Shown here in pieces: positions 1 to 6,303 of a stretch of 12,833 nt of DNA. The stretch comes from Stenotrophobium sp040387055 (GTDB lineage Bacteria > Pseudomonadota > Gammaproteobacteria > Nevskiales > Nevskiaceae), in the NCBI GenBank assembly GCA_040387055.1, contig JAZKEM010000194.1, positions 1-12,833 on the forward strand, given 5' to 3'. The position numbers and the translations under genes are program-made. The notes beneath the pieces are model-generated. The model made no database searches. It saw only the letters and a list, made by a program, of their open reading frames with translations, and was not told where the DNA came from. The stretch's first letter is position 1, and each line of letters starts with the position of its first letter.

Positions 1-68
1 TTGGTCTGCGCCTTGAGACGCTTGCGGGCATTCTTGATTTGCGATTCAAGCTTGGTGCGGGTGCTCAT
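1..68 (-). CDS. Partial hypothetical protein, 5' end only
   Basis: An ATG at 66-68 on the minus strand opens a frame that stays open to the left edge and encodes 22 residues beginning MSTRTKLESQIKNARKRL. A GGAG ribosome binding site (complement of 76-79) lies 7 bases upstream of the ATG, which supports the start. The visible part is rich in Lys and Arg and looks like the start of a helix or coiled coil. I do not recognise the family. It lies downstream of the DUF4404 gene on the same strand, with a 77-base gap, so co-transcription is possible. Confidence 0.55.
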   Translation of the reverse strand, partial: MSTRTKLESQIKNARKRLKAQT

Positions 69-103
69 GCGTTGACTCCACGTGACGAGTGAGATTTGAG
101 AAT

Positions 104-131
104 AGCACTAACAATGCGTAGCGCTAGTGCG
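104..131 (-). other. Inverted repeat between DUF4404 gene and partial gene
   Basis: GCACTA (105-110) and TAGTGC (125-130) are perfect 6-bp inverted arms around a 14-base loop, and the loop and right arm contain the palindrome TAGCGCTA (119-126). On the minus strand the second arm is followed by TATTCTC, a poor U-tract. It could be a weak terminator or attenuator after the DUF4404 gene, but the stem is short and this is only a possibility. Confidence 0.25.
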
Positions 132-145
132 AGGTGATAGGAGGC

Positions 146-412
146 TCAGATCCCCATGGTGCTGAGGCTTGATGCGATTCTCCCGAGTGCGCTGGCGAGT
201 GTCGGATGTTCACTCTCAAATTGAGTGATCGCCCCCGAGATATCTTGGCGTACTGAGGCGTTGCCATCGGCGTCATCAGCGTTTTCAATCTGACGCTCAA
301 TCGCCGAGATCAATTGCTGCACCCGCTCGCGCGATTGCGGCTCGTGGAACTTCAGGCTGTCGAGGTCGCTGCGTAGACTCTCCAGCGTTTCGCGTAGCTC
401 TACCTTGTTCAT
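146..412 (-). CDS. DUF4404 family protein
   Basis: This 88-residue acidic protein begins MNKVELRETLESLRSDLDSL and has the DUF4404 layout. An N-terminal helical segment (about 1-45) is rich in Leu, Glu and Arg. A short Asp/Ala linker (about 46-52) follows, then a C-terminal helix pair with FESEHPTLASALGRI (about 65-79). The length is usual for this small family, found mainly in Gammaproteobacteria and relatives. No biochemical role is known to me. There is no signal peptide or membrane segment, so it is probably cytoplasmic and largely helical. It is divergent from the secreted hydrolase gene to its right, and a 10-bp palindrome lies about 31 bases upstream of its start. The family call is from sequence resemblance. 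Confidence 0.8.
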   Translation of the reverse strand: MNKVELRETLESLRSDLDSLKFHEPQSRERVQQLISAIERQIENADDADGNASVRQDISGAITQFESEHPTLASALGRIASSLSTMGI

Positions 413-443
413 ATCAGTCTCCGGTGGGCTGGCCTCATGCTAG

Positions 444-453
444 CTCACGTGAG
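444..453. promoter_or_regulatory. 10-bp perfect palindrome in a divergent promoter region
   Basis: CTCACGTGAG is self-complementary over all 10 bases and sits in the 128-base gap between the divergent DUF4404 gene and the alpha/beta hydrolase gene. The position fits an operator for a dimeric regulator. No recognisable -35/-10 pair was found beside it, so the role is inferred from symmetry and location only. Confidence 0.25.
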
Positions 454-540
454 AAATCTGTGCAGCAGGCGCAGAGTACATCCAGGTTGCGAGCTTCGAC
501 GTATGGTTGAACGTGAATCCACCACGAGATCGGCATTACC

Positions 541-1434
541 TTGCGAATTTTTCTCTCTGTAGTGTTAATGAGCATGGCACTTGGCTACGGCCCCAATGCG
601 GGAGCATCGGCATTGCAATGGGATGATGTTGAGCAGATGCCACTGCCACTTGCTGGCGAGCGAATCGTTTATGGAACACGACCCTTGCAGTTTGGTGAGT
701 TGCGGATGCCGAGAGGCAAGGGGCCGTTCCCGGTCGCTGTGCTGGTACATGGAGGATGCTGGTTGTCGGGATTTGATCGCGGTTATATGACTCATATGGC
801 TGCAGCGCTGACCAAAATGGGTATCGCGACCTGGACGATCGAATATCGACGTGTCGGTGACGAAGGCGGCGGCTGGCCCGGCACCTTTCAGGACATCGCA
901 AAAGCGTTGGACTATTTGCCAGTGCTCTCTAAAACGAAGCCGCTGGATATGAAGCGTGTGATTGCGGTCGGCCACTCATCCGGAGGGCAGCTCGCCTTAT
1001 GGCTGGCAGCAAGACACAAATTGCCGCGCAGCAGCGCGCTCTATGTGCCGTATCCATTCATGCTATCCGGTGTGATCGGGCTTGCCCCCATCACTGATCT
1101 GGAAACGTATCGAATCGGCATGCCCGGGAGTTGTAATGCAGTGGTGGACGATTTGTTGGATGGATCGCCCAAGGAGGTTGCGCCGCGGTATGCACAAACC
1201 TCGCCTCGAGCATTGCTGCCCTTGGGCGTTCCACAACGACTGATTCATGGTGAGCAGGATTCAGTTGTGCCTGTGGATTCATCCGAGACATACGCGGCAG
1301 CGGCGAAGGCGGCAGGTGATTCTGTGGTGTTGATTGAGATTTCTGATGCTGGCCATTTTGAGCCAGCGCTGCCTTTGAAGCCTACGTGGTCGAGGGTACA
1401 GACTGCGGCACGCGAATTGCTGAACATTCGATAG
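541..1434 (+). CDS. Secreted alpha/beta hydrolase (esterase/lipase-like)
   Basis: The 297-residue protein has a signal peptide at 1-24 (MRIFLSVVLM..., with an Ala-Ser-Ala cleavage site), so it is probably exported. The mature part is an alpha/beta hydrolase. The oxyanion motif HGG is at 70-72 and the nucleophile elbow GHSSG at 144-148, with Ser146 as nucleophile. The likely acid is Asp240 in HGEQDSVVP and the base His272 in AGHFE. The HGG motif resembles carboxylesterase/lipase families that cleave small ester substrates. The start is TTG with only a weak ribosome binding site. It is chosen because a stop lies just upstream in frame, and because the later ATGs at codons 10 and 12 would remove the basic N-terminus of the signal peptide. 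The substrate is not predictable. The next gene follows on the same strand about 100 bases later. Confidence 0.82.
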   Translation: MRIFLSVVLMSMALGYGPNAGASALQWDDVEQMPLPLAGERIVYGTRPLQFGELRMPRGKGPFPVAVLVHGGCWLSGFDRGYMTHMAAALTKMGIATWTIEYRRVGDEGGGWPGTFQDIAKALDYLPVLSKTKPLDMKRVIAVGHSSGGQLALWLAARHKLPRSSALYVPYPFMLSGVIGLAPITDLETYRIGMPGSCNAVVDDLLDGSPKEVAPRYAQTSPRALLPLGVPQRLIHGEQDSVVPVDSSETYAAAAKAAGDSVVLIEISDAGHFEPALPLKPTWSRVQTAARELLNIR

Positions 1435-1537
1435 TCGACTGACTTTGGCTGAGCCGCCAATGGATGTTGAATTTCGGTCAATGCCTTGCGCGCGCATTCG
1501 CGTAATGTGGAGACATACGCCGATACAGGATCAAACC

Positions 1538-2560
1538 GTGACCGCATCCAAGACTTCCGTTGCCGACGCATTACTCGATGCGCATGTTCATTTCATCCTG
1601 GATCAAATCAGTGGCGAGGCTTTGCAGCCGCTGATTGAGGGAGAACTGGATGCATTGCTCGTCAATGCGAAAAAGCTCAAGTTGAACGACTGCGTAACGC
1701 GCAAGATGATTAAGGATGTTGCGCTGGCCTACGCTGCCGATCTTGAGTTGGGTGCGGGTATTCCTGAATTGGTTGGTGATGTTGCGCGTGCTTTGTACTC
1801 GCATGACGCGCATGAAAAGACCAGCTTTGGTGATTTGCTCACGGACGAACATTTCAGCGACATCGTCAACAAGGCGCTGGAGCTAAAATCACTGCGTGAA
1901 AAAATCGTGCATGAAGCGGTGGCGAGTCCGCTCTATGCCAGTTTCGCATCGGATCTTCTGTACAACGGCATCAAGGGCTATCTCGCGCAGAACGCCGTCA
2001 CCCGCAATATTCCGGGCGCAGGTTCGATGATGAAGCTTGGCAAGGCCGTGATGAGTAAGGCCACGCCGAATCTTGAAGCGTCGATTGAAGATAGCCTCAA
2101 GAAGTACATCGGTCAGAGCGTCAAGGCGACTTCCAAGGGCAGCGCCGGCTTATTGCTCAAGTATGCCGATGACGACACCTTGCGTGATCTGACGCAGGAA
2201 TTCTGGGCGCGCATCAAGCCGCTCAAGATTGCGACACTGCGCGAAGACATCAGTAGCCTTGATGTTGAAGAGGGCTTTGTCACCGCTTACGAGTTTTGGC
2301 GCACCCTGCGCGGCACTAACTTCTATCGCGTCATGATTGGAGCGGGCATTGACGCCTTCTTTGACAAGTACGGTGACGCGACTTTGTCTGAGTTGCTCGA
2401 TGATCTTGGCATCGATCGCAGCATGATGATGCGTGAAGCAATGCGCTTTGCGCCGCCGGTGATCAAGGCGCTCAACAAGAAGAAAATGATTGAGCCGGTG
2501 ATTCGCCGCAATCTGGCCCGCTTCTACCAGTCGGATGCAGCGCGCGCGATTCTCGGTTGA
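1538..2560 (+). CDS. Conserved-looking protein of unknown function
   Basis: The frame is open from a TTG at 1445 (371 codons). A GTG at 1538 is preferred because AGGA at 1527-1530 stands 7 bases before it and the helical pattern of the protein begins there, giving 340 residues. An ATG at 1505 is another option. I do not recognise a family. The protein appears almost entirely alpha-helical. It has repeated Leu/Ala-rich amphipathic helices, a Gly-rich stretch (IPGAGSMMKLGKAVMSKA, about 159-176 from the GTG) and a basic C-terminal part (IKALNKKKMIEPVIRRNL). No signal peptide and no catalytic motif are evident. Its stop codon lies in the loop of an 8-bp inverted repeat and it converges on the thioesterase gene. 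The coding call is strong and the function is unknown. Confidence 0.8.
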   Translation: MTASKTSVADALLDAHVHFILDQISGEALQPLIEGELDALLVNAKKLKLNDCVTRKMIKDVALAYAADLELGAGIPELVGDVARALYSHDAHEKTSFGDLLTDEHFSDIVNKALELKSLREKIVHEAVASPLYASFASDLLYNGIKGYLAQNAVTRNIPGAGSMMKLGKAVMSKATPNLEASIEDSLKKYIGQSVKATSKGSAGLLLKYADDDTLRDLTQEFWARIKPLKIATLREDISSLDVEEGFVTAYEFWRTLRGTNFYRVMIGAGIDAFFDKYGDATLSELLDDLGIDRSMMMREAMRFAPPVIKALNKKKMIEPVIRRNLARFYQSDAARAILG

Positions 2561-2571
2561 TCCTCGCGCGC
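2542..2571. terminator. Possible shared terminator hairpin between convergent genes
   Basis: GCGCGCGA (2542-2549) and TCGCGCGC (2564-2571) form a perfect GC-only-but-one 8-bp stem with a 14-base loop. The loop contains the stop codon of the upstream plus-strand gene, and the next gene ends at 2583 on the other strand. The position fits a bidirectional terminator for convergent genes. There is no U-tract on either side, so intrinsic termination is not certain. Confidence 0.4.
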
Positions 2572-2582
2572 ACCGAATTGAT

Positions 2583-3389
2583 TTAGGCGAAAACCGTTAC
2601 CGTTTGGCGACTCAGGGCAACAGGGCGGCGCTGCGCATCCCACAGCAGCGCGGTCTGGCTTAAATAGCCGCCTTCGCCGCGTGTGACTTCTGCGTCCATC
2701 AGCCACCAGCCGGGCTCGGCGCTGGTTTCGGTGTAATCGCTGCGCAGCAATTCCAACGTCCACGTGAGTGAGCTGGCGGGCGCGGGTTTCTTCAACATCG
2801 AAAGCGCTGGCGTTGGGATGATGTCGCACAGCGCGACCATATGCGCTTCGCTGGTCACGGGTTCATCCAATCGAATGTAGATGCCGGTGTGTGCTTCACT
2901 GGCGCCGCTGAAAGGCGGTGTGCTACGTGCCCAACGTAGCGCGCAATGTTCGAGAAAGCGCGGTGTAATGCCCGGGAACAAAGGCATGCTCTTGAGACTG
3001 TCTGCCGATGGCAGTTCTGGATACACGGTGTTGTCGATCTTGAGGCTCGACTCCCGATCGCTTCCGAAAACGCCGACAACAAGGCAGCCGGTTTCGCCGC
3101 CCGACATTAATCGTGCTTCAGCGTGTGTTACTGACTTGCCCGTGCGCAGTACGCGTGCTTGTACAGCGACATCGCCGGCGAGGACTGGGCCAATAAATGT
3201 GACCTGCAAAACGCGCAGCGGAATATGTGCGGGCACGAGTTTGCGCATCGCCGTCAGCGCCATCGCCGCCTGCAAACCACCGAAGGCAGTGCGGCCCTGT
3301 GCCCAGTCTTCGCTGACGTTAAAAACGAGTGAATCACCATCGACGCGTGACTGCGCCAGCAATGGCGTAAATCCAGTTGTGTTGCTCAT
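2583..3389 (-). CDS. Acyl-CoA thioesterase, double-hotdog (4HBT_3/TesB-like)
   Basis: A 268-residue protein starting MSNTTGFTPLLAQSRVDG. It resembles the thioesterase-like superfamily, with two hotdog domains fused in one chain that hydrolyse acyl-CoA to free acid and CoA. The N-terminal hotdog shows WAQGRTAFGGLQAAMALTAM (about 29-48), the typical central-helix motif. The C-terminal hotdog covers about 175-268 and includes WWLMDAEVTRGEGGYLSQTALLWD before the final strand. The frame extends upstream to a GTG at 3482. I chose the ATG at 3389 because the extra 31 residues are basic, poorly conserved in look and encoded by a region full of hairpins. The ribosome binding site is weak. It is probably transcribed from the AT-rich gap before arfB. 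The exact acyl substrate is not predictable. Confidence 0.82.
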   Translation of the reverse strand: MSNTTGFTPLLAQSRVDGDSLVFNVSEDWAQGRTAFGGLQAAMALTAMRKLVPAHIPLRVLQVTFIGPVLAGDVAVQARVLRTGKSVTHAEARLMSGGETGCLVVGVFGSDRESSLKIDNTVYPELPSADSLKSMPLFPGITPRFLEHCALRWARSTPPFSGASEAHTGIYIRLDEPVTSEAHMVALCDIIPTPALSMLKKPAPASSLTWTLELLRSDYTETSAEPGWWLMDAEVTRGEGGYLSQTALLWDAQRRPVALSRQTVTVFA

Positions 3390-3420
3390 GAGGGGTGTAT
3401 CCAAGTAATAAAAAATTTTG

Positions 3421-3454
3421 CGACGCCGGTGCGTCGACGATGGTGAATCGTCGA
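3421..3454 (-). promoter_or_regulatory. Overlapping hairpins plus T-tract in the thioesterase leader
   Basis: Two perfect inverted repeats overlap by three bases. TCGACGAT (3434-3441) pairs with ATCGTCGA (3447-3454) around a 5-base loop. CGACGC (3421-3426) pairs with GCGTCG (3431-3436) around a 4-base loop. Read on the minus strand the second hairpin is followed by CAAAATTTTTT, just before the ATG at 3389. The shared bases at 3434-3436 mean both full stems cannot form together, which is the layout of an attenuator. The first repeat could instead be a protein operator. Function is inferred. Confidence 0.35.
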
Positions 3455-3508
3455 TAAAGTGAGTGCTGCAAGGCAAATGCACGGCGTATGGGCGGCGGTT
3501 TTATATTG

Positions 3509-3536
3509 TTTATATATATTTACTAATAAGTCTAAA
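3509..3536 (-). promoter_or_regulatory. Candidate promoter for the thioesterase gene
   Basis: On the minus strand TTTAGA (complement of 3531-3536) and TATAAA (complement of 3509-3514) stand 16 bases apart in a very AT-rich stretch (about 3500-3556) between arfB and the thioesterase gene. The -10 matches TATAAT at five of six positions while the -35 is weak. The surrounding TATATA runs allow other alignments. Confidence 0.4.
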
Positions 3537-3569
3537 TTAATTATTTAAAAACATTTATGTGCAGGCTCA

Positions 3570-3983
3570 TTAATCGCCGAGATCGCGCCGACTCGCTTTG
3601 AGAGCGCCGCGTTTGGTCTTTCCATCAAGTCGTTTCATCTTGGAGGCGCGCGTCGGTTTAGTGGCTTTGCGTTTACGTGGCACAGCCGCTGCGCGTGCAA
3701 TCAAATCGCGTAGACGCTCTAGTGCATCATTACGGTTCTGCTCAAGGCTTCGTGAGGCCTGCGCTTTGATCACGATCACGCCATCGTTATTGATGCGTTG
3801 ATCGCGCTGAGTGAGTAGGCGCTCTTTGCAGTCGCCGGGTAGTGACGAGGCCCGGATATCAAAGCGCAGATGTGCGGCCGTAGACGTCTTGTTGACGTTC
3901 TGGCCGCCTGCGCCTTGCGAGCGCACGGCAGTGAACTCGATTTCGTCTAGAGAAATACTGAGACGGGCGGTGATGGACAACAT
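3570..3983 (-). CDS. arfB: Alternative ribosome-rescue factor B (peptidyl-tRNA hydrolase)
   Basis: The 137-residue protein matches ArfB (YaeJ) in length (about 140 in E. coli) and layout. It carries the release-factor GGQ motif at 26-28 within RSQGAGGQNVNKT, the catalytic loop that hydrolyses peptidyl-tRNA in the ribosome's peptidyl-transferase centre. It lacks the codon-reading domains of RF1 and RF2. The C-terminal tail (about 103-137) is strongly basic, with RKRKATKPTRASKMKRL. In ArfB such a tail enters the empty mRNA channel of ribosomes stalled on non-stop messages. It is divergent from slyX with a 75-base gap. Shape, motif and tail agree, so I am confident. Confidence 0.93.
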   Translation of the reverse strand: MLSITARLSISLDEIEFTAVRSQGAGGQNVNKTSTAAHLRFDIRASSLPGDCKERLLTQRDQRINNDGVIVIKAQASRSLEQNRNDALERLRDLIARAAAVPRKRKATKPTRASKMKRLDGKTKRGALKASRRDLGD

Positions 3984-4058
3984 GGAAACACGATGCGAGA
4001 AGTGATTTTGCGGAATACTACGCTCCTAGCCGGTTGAGGCTGAAATGGAAGAGGCCCG

Positions 4059-4268
4059 ATGATTGAATCCCGACTAATGGAATGCGAAACAAAAATCGCA
4101 TACCAAGAAGAAACGCTGCGTGTGCTAAATGAAGTGGTGACGCGGCAGCAGAACGAGATTGACCAACTCAAGATGGCTTGTCGCCAGCTCGCCGAACGCA
4201 TTGCGCGTGGCAATGCTGAAGGTGCCGTCAAAGGCTCGTTCGCAGATGAAGTGCCGCCGCATTACTAA
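4059..4268 (+). CDS. slyX: SlyX family protein
   Basis: A 69-residue protein whose first half is a coiled coil (about 2-48, with Leu, Glu and Gln in heptad pattern: IAYQEETLRVLNEVVTRQQ). It ends in PPHY, the hallmark C-terminus of SlyX. E. coli SlyX is 72 residues. The molecular role of SlyX is unknown. A GAGG ribosome binding site sits 4 bases before the ATG. It is followed after 63 bases by fabH on the same strand with no obvious terminator, so read-through is possible. Confidence 0.92.
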   Translation: MIESRLMECETKIAYQEETLRVLNEVVTRQQNEIDQLKMACRQLAERIARGNAEGAVKGSFADEVPPHY

Positions 4269-4331
4269 TTTAGGCGGCTAACGCATACGGCTGATTCCAT
4301 GTCGGGACGGCGGGAATAAGCTGGAGAGACT

Positions 4332-5291
4332 ATGAAATATTCAAAAATTATTGGTACCGGCAGTTATCTGCCGGACCGCGTGGTCACCAATCAGGAATTG
4401 CAGACGCGCATCGAAACCACTGATGAGTGGATCGTTTCGCGTACCGGCATCGAAGCGCGCCATGTTGCGGCTGATGACGAACTGACCAGCGATCTCGCGC
4501 TGCAAGCTGGACGCCGTGCGATGGAATCTGCAGGCGTCACGGCCGATGACATTGATCTGATCATTGTTGCCACCACCACGCCAGACATGGTGTTTCCTTC
4601 CACCGCTTGCTTGCTGCAAGCCAAGCTTGGTGTGAAGAAGGGCGCGGCATTTGATGTGCAGGCGGTTTGCACTGGATTCATTTACGCACTCGCGACTGCC
4701 GATAAATTTATCGCCAGTGGCGCACACAAATGCGCATTGGTGGTTGGTGCAGAAGTGTTCTCGCGTTTGCTCGACTGGAATGATCGCCGCACCTGCGTGT
4801 TGTTCGGCGATGGTGCGGGCGCAGTCGTCATCAAGGCATCCGACGAGCCTGGCATTTATTCCAGCCATCTGCACTCAGATGGCAGTCACGGCCATATCCT
4901 GCGCGTTGCGGGCGGCATCGCTGAAGGTAAAGTGCGCGGCAATCCATTTTTGGAAATGGATGGTGCTGCTGTGTTCAAGCTCGCCGTTCGCGTTCTCGAT
5001 GAGTGCGCGCGTGAGGCATTAGTGCACAATAATTTTGAAGCGAACCAGTTAGATTGGTATATCCCTCACCAAGCCAATCTGCGCATCATTAATTCGATCG
5101 CCAACAAGCTAAATCTGCCGCCAGAGCGCGTGGTGACCACGGTTGCACGCCATGGCAATACCTCAGCTGCATCCGTCCCGCTTGCGCTCGATACAGCAGT
5201 GCGAGATGGCCGCGTCAAGGCTGGCCAACTCGTCATGCTGCAAGGTGTTGGCGGTGGTATGACTTGGGGTTCTGTACTGCTGCGTTGGTAA
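4332..5291 (+). CDS. fabH: 3-oxoacyl-ACP synthase III (KAS III)
   Basis: This 319-residue protein has the length and motifs of FabH. FabH condenses acetyl-CoA (or another acyl-CoA) with malonyl-ACP to start fatty-acid synthesis. The catalytic triad is visible: Cys113 in AVCTGF, His246 in IPHQANLRI and Asn276 in HGNTSAAS. The C-terminal GVGGGMTWGSVLLRW is typical. GGAGAG at 4322-4327 precedes the ATG by 4 bases. The neighbours are slyX and msrA, not the usual plsX-fabD-fabG cluster. It may therefore be a stand-alone or second KAS III copy, possibly with a different primer preference. The enzyme class is clear and the primer specificity is not. Confidence 0.93.
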   Translation: MKYSKIIGTGSYLPDRVVTNQELQTRIETTDEWIVSRTGIEARHVAADDELTSDLALQAGRRAMESAGVTADDIDLIIVATTTPDMVFPSTACLLQAKLGVKKGAAFDVQAVCTGFIYALATADKFIASGAHKCALVVGAEVFSRLLDWNDRRTCVLFGDGAGAVVIKASDEPGIYSSHLHSDGSHGHILRVAGGIAEGKVRGNPFLEMDGAAVFKLAVRVLDECAREALVHNNFEANQLDWYIPHQANLRIINSIANKLNLPPERVVTTVARHGNTSAASVPLALDTAVRDGRVKAGQLVMLQGVGGGMTWGSVLLRW

Positions 5292-5315
5292 AAGTTTTGT
5301 CACAGGAGATAAGAC

Positions 5316-5942
5316 ATGGTTAGTTCACTGTTCGGCGGCAGCTTGAAAATTAGCCCGCGAGATTTTCCTGATGCAGTGAATGACTCGGCGCTAGCTCCTG
5401 CTTCTGGAAAAGCCTTGGCCGTGCTTGCTGGCGGTTGTTTCTGGTGCGTGGAAGTGGTCTATCGTGAATTAGAAGGCGTGCTGGAAGTGGTGTCTGGATA
5501 TTCCGGCGGCACGGCAGAAACCGCAGATTACGAAATGGTTTGCACCGGGCGTACGGCACACGCTGAAGTGATTCAGATCAGCTATGACCCTTCAAAAATC
5601 ACTTTCGGCCGTCTACTGAAAATATTCTTTTCTGTTGCCCACGATCCGACGCAGCTTGATCGGCAAGGCAACGATATTGGCCCGCAATATCGTTCTGCTA
5701 TTTTCTATGCAGACGATGAACAGAAGCGTGTGGCTGAAGCTTATATTCAGCAGCTCGATGCAGCGGGTGTTTTCAAAACGCCTATCGTCACGCGTCTGGA
5801 ACCTCTGAGCGAATTCTTTGAGGCTGAGGCTTACCACCAGAACTATGCGGCTTTGCATCCGCAGCAAGGTTATATCGCAGCGGTTGCGATGCCCAAACTG
5901 GAAAAGCTGCGCGCGTATTTTGGTGAGCAGCTCAAACGCTAG
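5316..5942 (+). CDS. msrA: Peptide-methionine (S)-S-oxide reductase
   Basis: A 208-residue MsrA, close to the 212 of E. coli. It reduces the S form of methionine sulfoxide in proteins and free methionine. The signature GGCFWCVE gives catalytic Cys41 with Cys44 nearby. GYSGG (61-65), YEMVCTGRTAHAE (about 72-84) and HDPTQLDRQGNDIGPQYRS follow in the family order. There is no cysteine in the C-terminal tail, unlike E. coli MsrA, where C-terminal cysteines recycle the enzyme. Recycling here may use Cys44 or Cys76, which is inferred. AGGAGA at 5304-5309 is 6 bases before the ATG, and fabH ends 24 bases upstream, so the two genes are probably one operon. Its stop codon overlaps that of the convergent membrane-protein gene. 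Confidence 0.95.
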   Translation: MVSSLFGGSLKISPRDFPDAVNDSALAPASGKALAVLAGGCFWCVEVVYRELEGVLEVVSGYSGGTAETADYEMVCTGRTAHAEVIQISYDPSKITFGRLLKIFFSVAHDPTQLDRQGNDIGPQYRSAIFYADDEQKRVAEAYIQQLDAAGVFKTPIVTRLEPLSEFFEAEAYHQNYAALHPQQGYIAAVAMPKLEKLRAYFGEQLKR

Positions 5943-6220
5943 ATGCGGTAAAGCTTTACGAGAATAAACAGCACGATCTGAATTAGCGGAAGCACGGCTG
6001 AAACCAGAAACATTCGCAGGCGATAAGGTCGCTCTGGATGCTTACGATTCTCGTACATAAAAATGAAGTTGAGGAATGCCGTTGTGGGGATTCCCATGAT
6101 CGCGAAGAGCATGGCGGCCAGACCAACAAAAGATCCGTTGCCTGAGCCGGCCAGCATCGTGCCGTACGAAACGATGGCTTGAAACAGCGCAACGCCGCCA
6201 ACGCCAATAAGGTAGTTCAA
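5939..6220 (-). CDS. Small three-helix membrane protein of unknown function
   Basis: The 93-residue product has three hydrophobic segments, about 4-25, 31-55 and 69-90. They are separated by a short Gly/Ser loop (GSGNG) and a basic loop (ENRKHPERPYRLR, about 57-69). It is therefore probably an inner-membrane protein. The family is not recognised. GGGAG (complement of 6229-6233) lies 7 bases before the ATG and supports the start. The stop TAG is the complement of CTA in the CTAG that also holds the msrA stop, so the two genes end tail to tail with a 4-base overlap. It lies 83 bases downstream of the DUF1329 gene, behind a long hairpin, so expression may depend on read-through from that gene. 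Confidence 0.72.
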   Translation of the reverse strand: MNYLIGVGGVALFQAIVSYGTMLAGSGNGSFVGLAAMLFAIMGIPTTAFLNFIFMYENRKHPERPYRLRMFLVSAVLPLIQIVLFILVKLYRI

Positions 6221-6228
6221 AGTGCTAC

Positions 6229-6303
6229 TCCCGACTGGGCGAGTACTGCCTGAGTGTTCTTCTCAGACAGTACTCGACTCCGTGTGCGGTCTACAACTCG
6301 GGA
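6229..6303 (-). promoter_or_regulatory. Long nested inverted repeat between DUF1329 and small membrane-protein genes
   Basis: CGAGTACTG (6240-6248) and CAGTACTCG (6268-6276) are perfect 9-bp arms. Inside them, after one mismatch, CTGAG (6250-6254) pairs with CTCAG (6262-6266) around a 7-base loop, making a stem of 14 pairs. Outside, TCCCGA (6229-6234) and TCGGGA (6298-6303) form a third pair of arms. On the minus transcript the upstream arm follows the DUF1329 stop directly and the downstream arm overlaps the GGGAG ribosome binding site of the next gene. No U-tract follows, so it is not a classic terminator. A 3' stabilising hairpin or translational control is more likely. Confidence 0.6.

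Noticed and set aside
2881..3408. Open frame of 175 codons on the plus strand opposite the thioesterase gene
   Set aside because: It is antisense to a well-supported gene, and its Arg/Ser/Thr-rich product looks like a mirror of GC-biased codons with no recognisable domain.
3500..3560. AT-rich island as a replication origin, attachment site or transfer scar
   Set aside because: It has no DnaA-box cluster, direct-repeat borders or integrase gene nearby. A promoter region between two co-directional genes explains it.
4341..4874. Open frame of 177 codons on the minus strand inside fabH
   Set aside because: fabH has all catalytic motifs in its own frame. The antisense product has no family resemblance.
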